The position numbers and the translations under genes are program-made. A stretch of 64,000 nucleotides of DNA, from NCBI RefSeq assembly GCF_900105205.1, contig NZ_FNSQ01000005.1, forward strand, positions 868,001 through 932,000, given 5' to 3'. This document shows, in pieces, positions 63,538 to 64,000 of the stretch (the first letter of the stretch is position 1; every line of letters starts with the position of its first letter). The notes below the pieces were generated by a model. That model saw nothing but the letters and a program-made list of their open reading frames with translations, ran no database searches and had not been told where the DNA came from. Source of the DNA: Microbacterium hydrocarbonoxydans (lineage in GTDB: Bacteria > Actinomycetota > Actinomycetes > Actinomycetales > Microbacteriaceae).

Positions 63538-64000
63538 ATGGCTGATCTGCGTGCACTGCTCGGCATCGAGCATCCGATCGTCCTCGGCCCGTTCGGCGGT
63601 CTCTCCTCGATCGCCCTGACCGCCGCCGTCAGCGAGGCGGGCGGACTGGGCGGATACGGGCTCTACGGCTATGACGGCGACCGCATCCGCTCGACGATCG
63701 CTGCGCTCCGGGAGGCGACGAGCCGACCGTTCGCGGTCAACATCTGGCTGCCCACCGGCGACGAGGTCGAACCCAATGCGCAGCACACCGTGTTCGCCCA
63801 GACGCTGCAGCCCTTCTACGACGCCGTCGGCATCGACGTCCCTGCGCGGCCCGAGCGCTACCTGCCTCCGCTGGACGAGCAGCTCGACGCCATCTGGGAG
63901 GCGGCTCCGCCCGTGCTCAGCGTCGTCTTCGGCGTGCCGTCCGCCGACGTCATCGACGAGGCGCACCGACGGGACATTCGCGTCGTGGGCACCGCCACGA
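63538..64000 (+). CDS. Nitronate monooxygenase-like protein (3' end beyond window)
   Basis: The first 154 residues of an FMN-dependent TIM-barrel enzyme run off the window. MADLRALLGIEHPIVLGPFG, then AAVSEAGGLGGYGLYG and PFAVNIWLP are the start of nitronate monooxygenase / 2-nitropropane dioxygenase proteins, which oxidise alkyl nitronates such as propionate 3-nitronate. The catalytic His is further downstream and not seen. It starts without a Shine-Dalgarno. Confidence 0.8.
   Translation, partial: MADLRALLGIEHPIVLGPFGGLSSIALTAAVSEAGGLGGYGLYGYDGDRIRSTIAALREATSRPFAVNIWLPTGDEVEPNAQHTVFAQTLQPFYDAVGIDVPARPERYLPPLDEQLDAIWEAAPPVLSVVFGVPSADVIDEAHRRDIRVVGTAT

Overview
The window looks like a chromosomal segment of a Microbacterium-type actinobacterium (family Microbacteriaceae). 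This rests on the very high GC content, dense gene packing with many 1-4 base overlaps, family content I associate with that group (proteins resembling DUF7882, DUF6458, DUF1206 and DUF1684, and a DUF222/HNH protein), and many genes that begin 6-8 bases after a TANNNT -10 box, as leaderless actinobacterial genes do. I see no tRNA, rRNA, CRISPR array, insertion sequence or phage genes. The content is housekeeping plus accessory metabolism.

Layout. 1-4.5 kb: the end of an unknown gene, a frameshifted DNA polymerase IV, an ArsR-arsenate reductase fusion, then small membrane proteins and a PAP2 phosphatase. 4.5-13.3 kb: two MFS exporters with their regulators (a MmyB-type HTH protein with an SDR; two MarR proteins with clear operators), an FMN reductase, a DUF1684 protein, an Old Yellow Enzyme and a cupin. 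13.3-20.2 kb: a ThrE-type exporter, a DUF7882 protein, a zinc alcohol dehydrogenase, a CYP152-type P450, and a cation diffusion facilitator coupled to an orphan binding lipoprotein. 20.3-30.5 kb: membrane and lipoprotein genes, a block of structured repeats at 23.36-23.78 kb, a DUF899 protein, another MFS, a GCS2-type ligase, stress-type small proteins and a Met/Cys-rich copper-storage-like protein.

30.5-37.2 kb is a beta-glucoside locus: a GH3 enzyme, two ABC permeases and a binding lipoprotein, divergent from a LacI regulator with an operator between them. 37.2-41.3 kb is a kynurenine-pathway operon (tryptophan dioxygenase, an amidohydrolase carrying a repeat insertion, a frameshifted kynureninase, a PaaX regulator). 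41.4-46.3 kb holds an amidase/agmatine deiminase pair divergent from a TetR/PLP-decarboxylase pair. 46.4-52.9 kb holds a hydrolase, a TetR/MBL pair sharing a double operator, an NCS1 transporter with a cysteine hydrolase, an M18 aminopeptidase and a GNAT protein. 53.3-64 kb holds the HNH protein, a two-component system with a tiny peptide gene in front of the kinase, an alcohol dehydrogenase, CinA/FHA, a second DUF7882 protein, an SDR, a DMT exporter, a second YidC-like insertase and the start of a nitronate monooxygenase-like gene.

The three points I rate highest are: (1) a 15-codon peptide gene with the best Shine-Dalgarno in the window, between a NarL-type response regulator and its membrane sensor kinase; (2) a repeat family made of 30-base units ending in a 50-base hairpin, present three times in one intergenic region and once in frame inside the amidohydrolase gene; (3) two frameshifts (dinB, kynU) that both sit in the same GGGGAGCC context and may be assembly errors. 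All functions are inferred by eye from sequence motifs; no database search was run.
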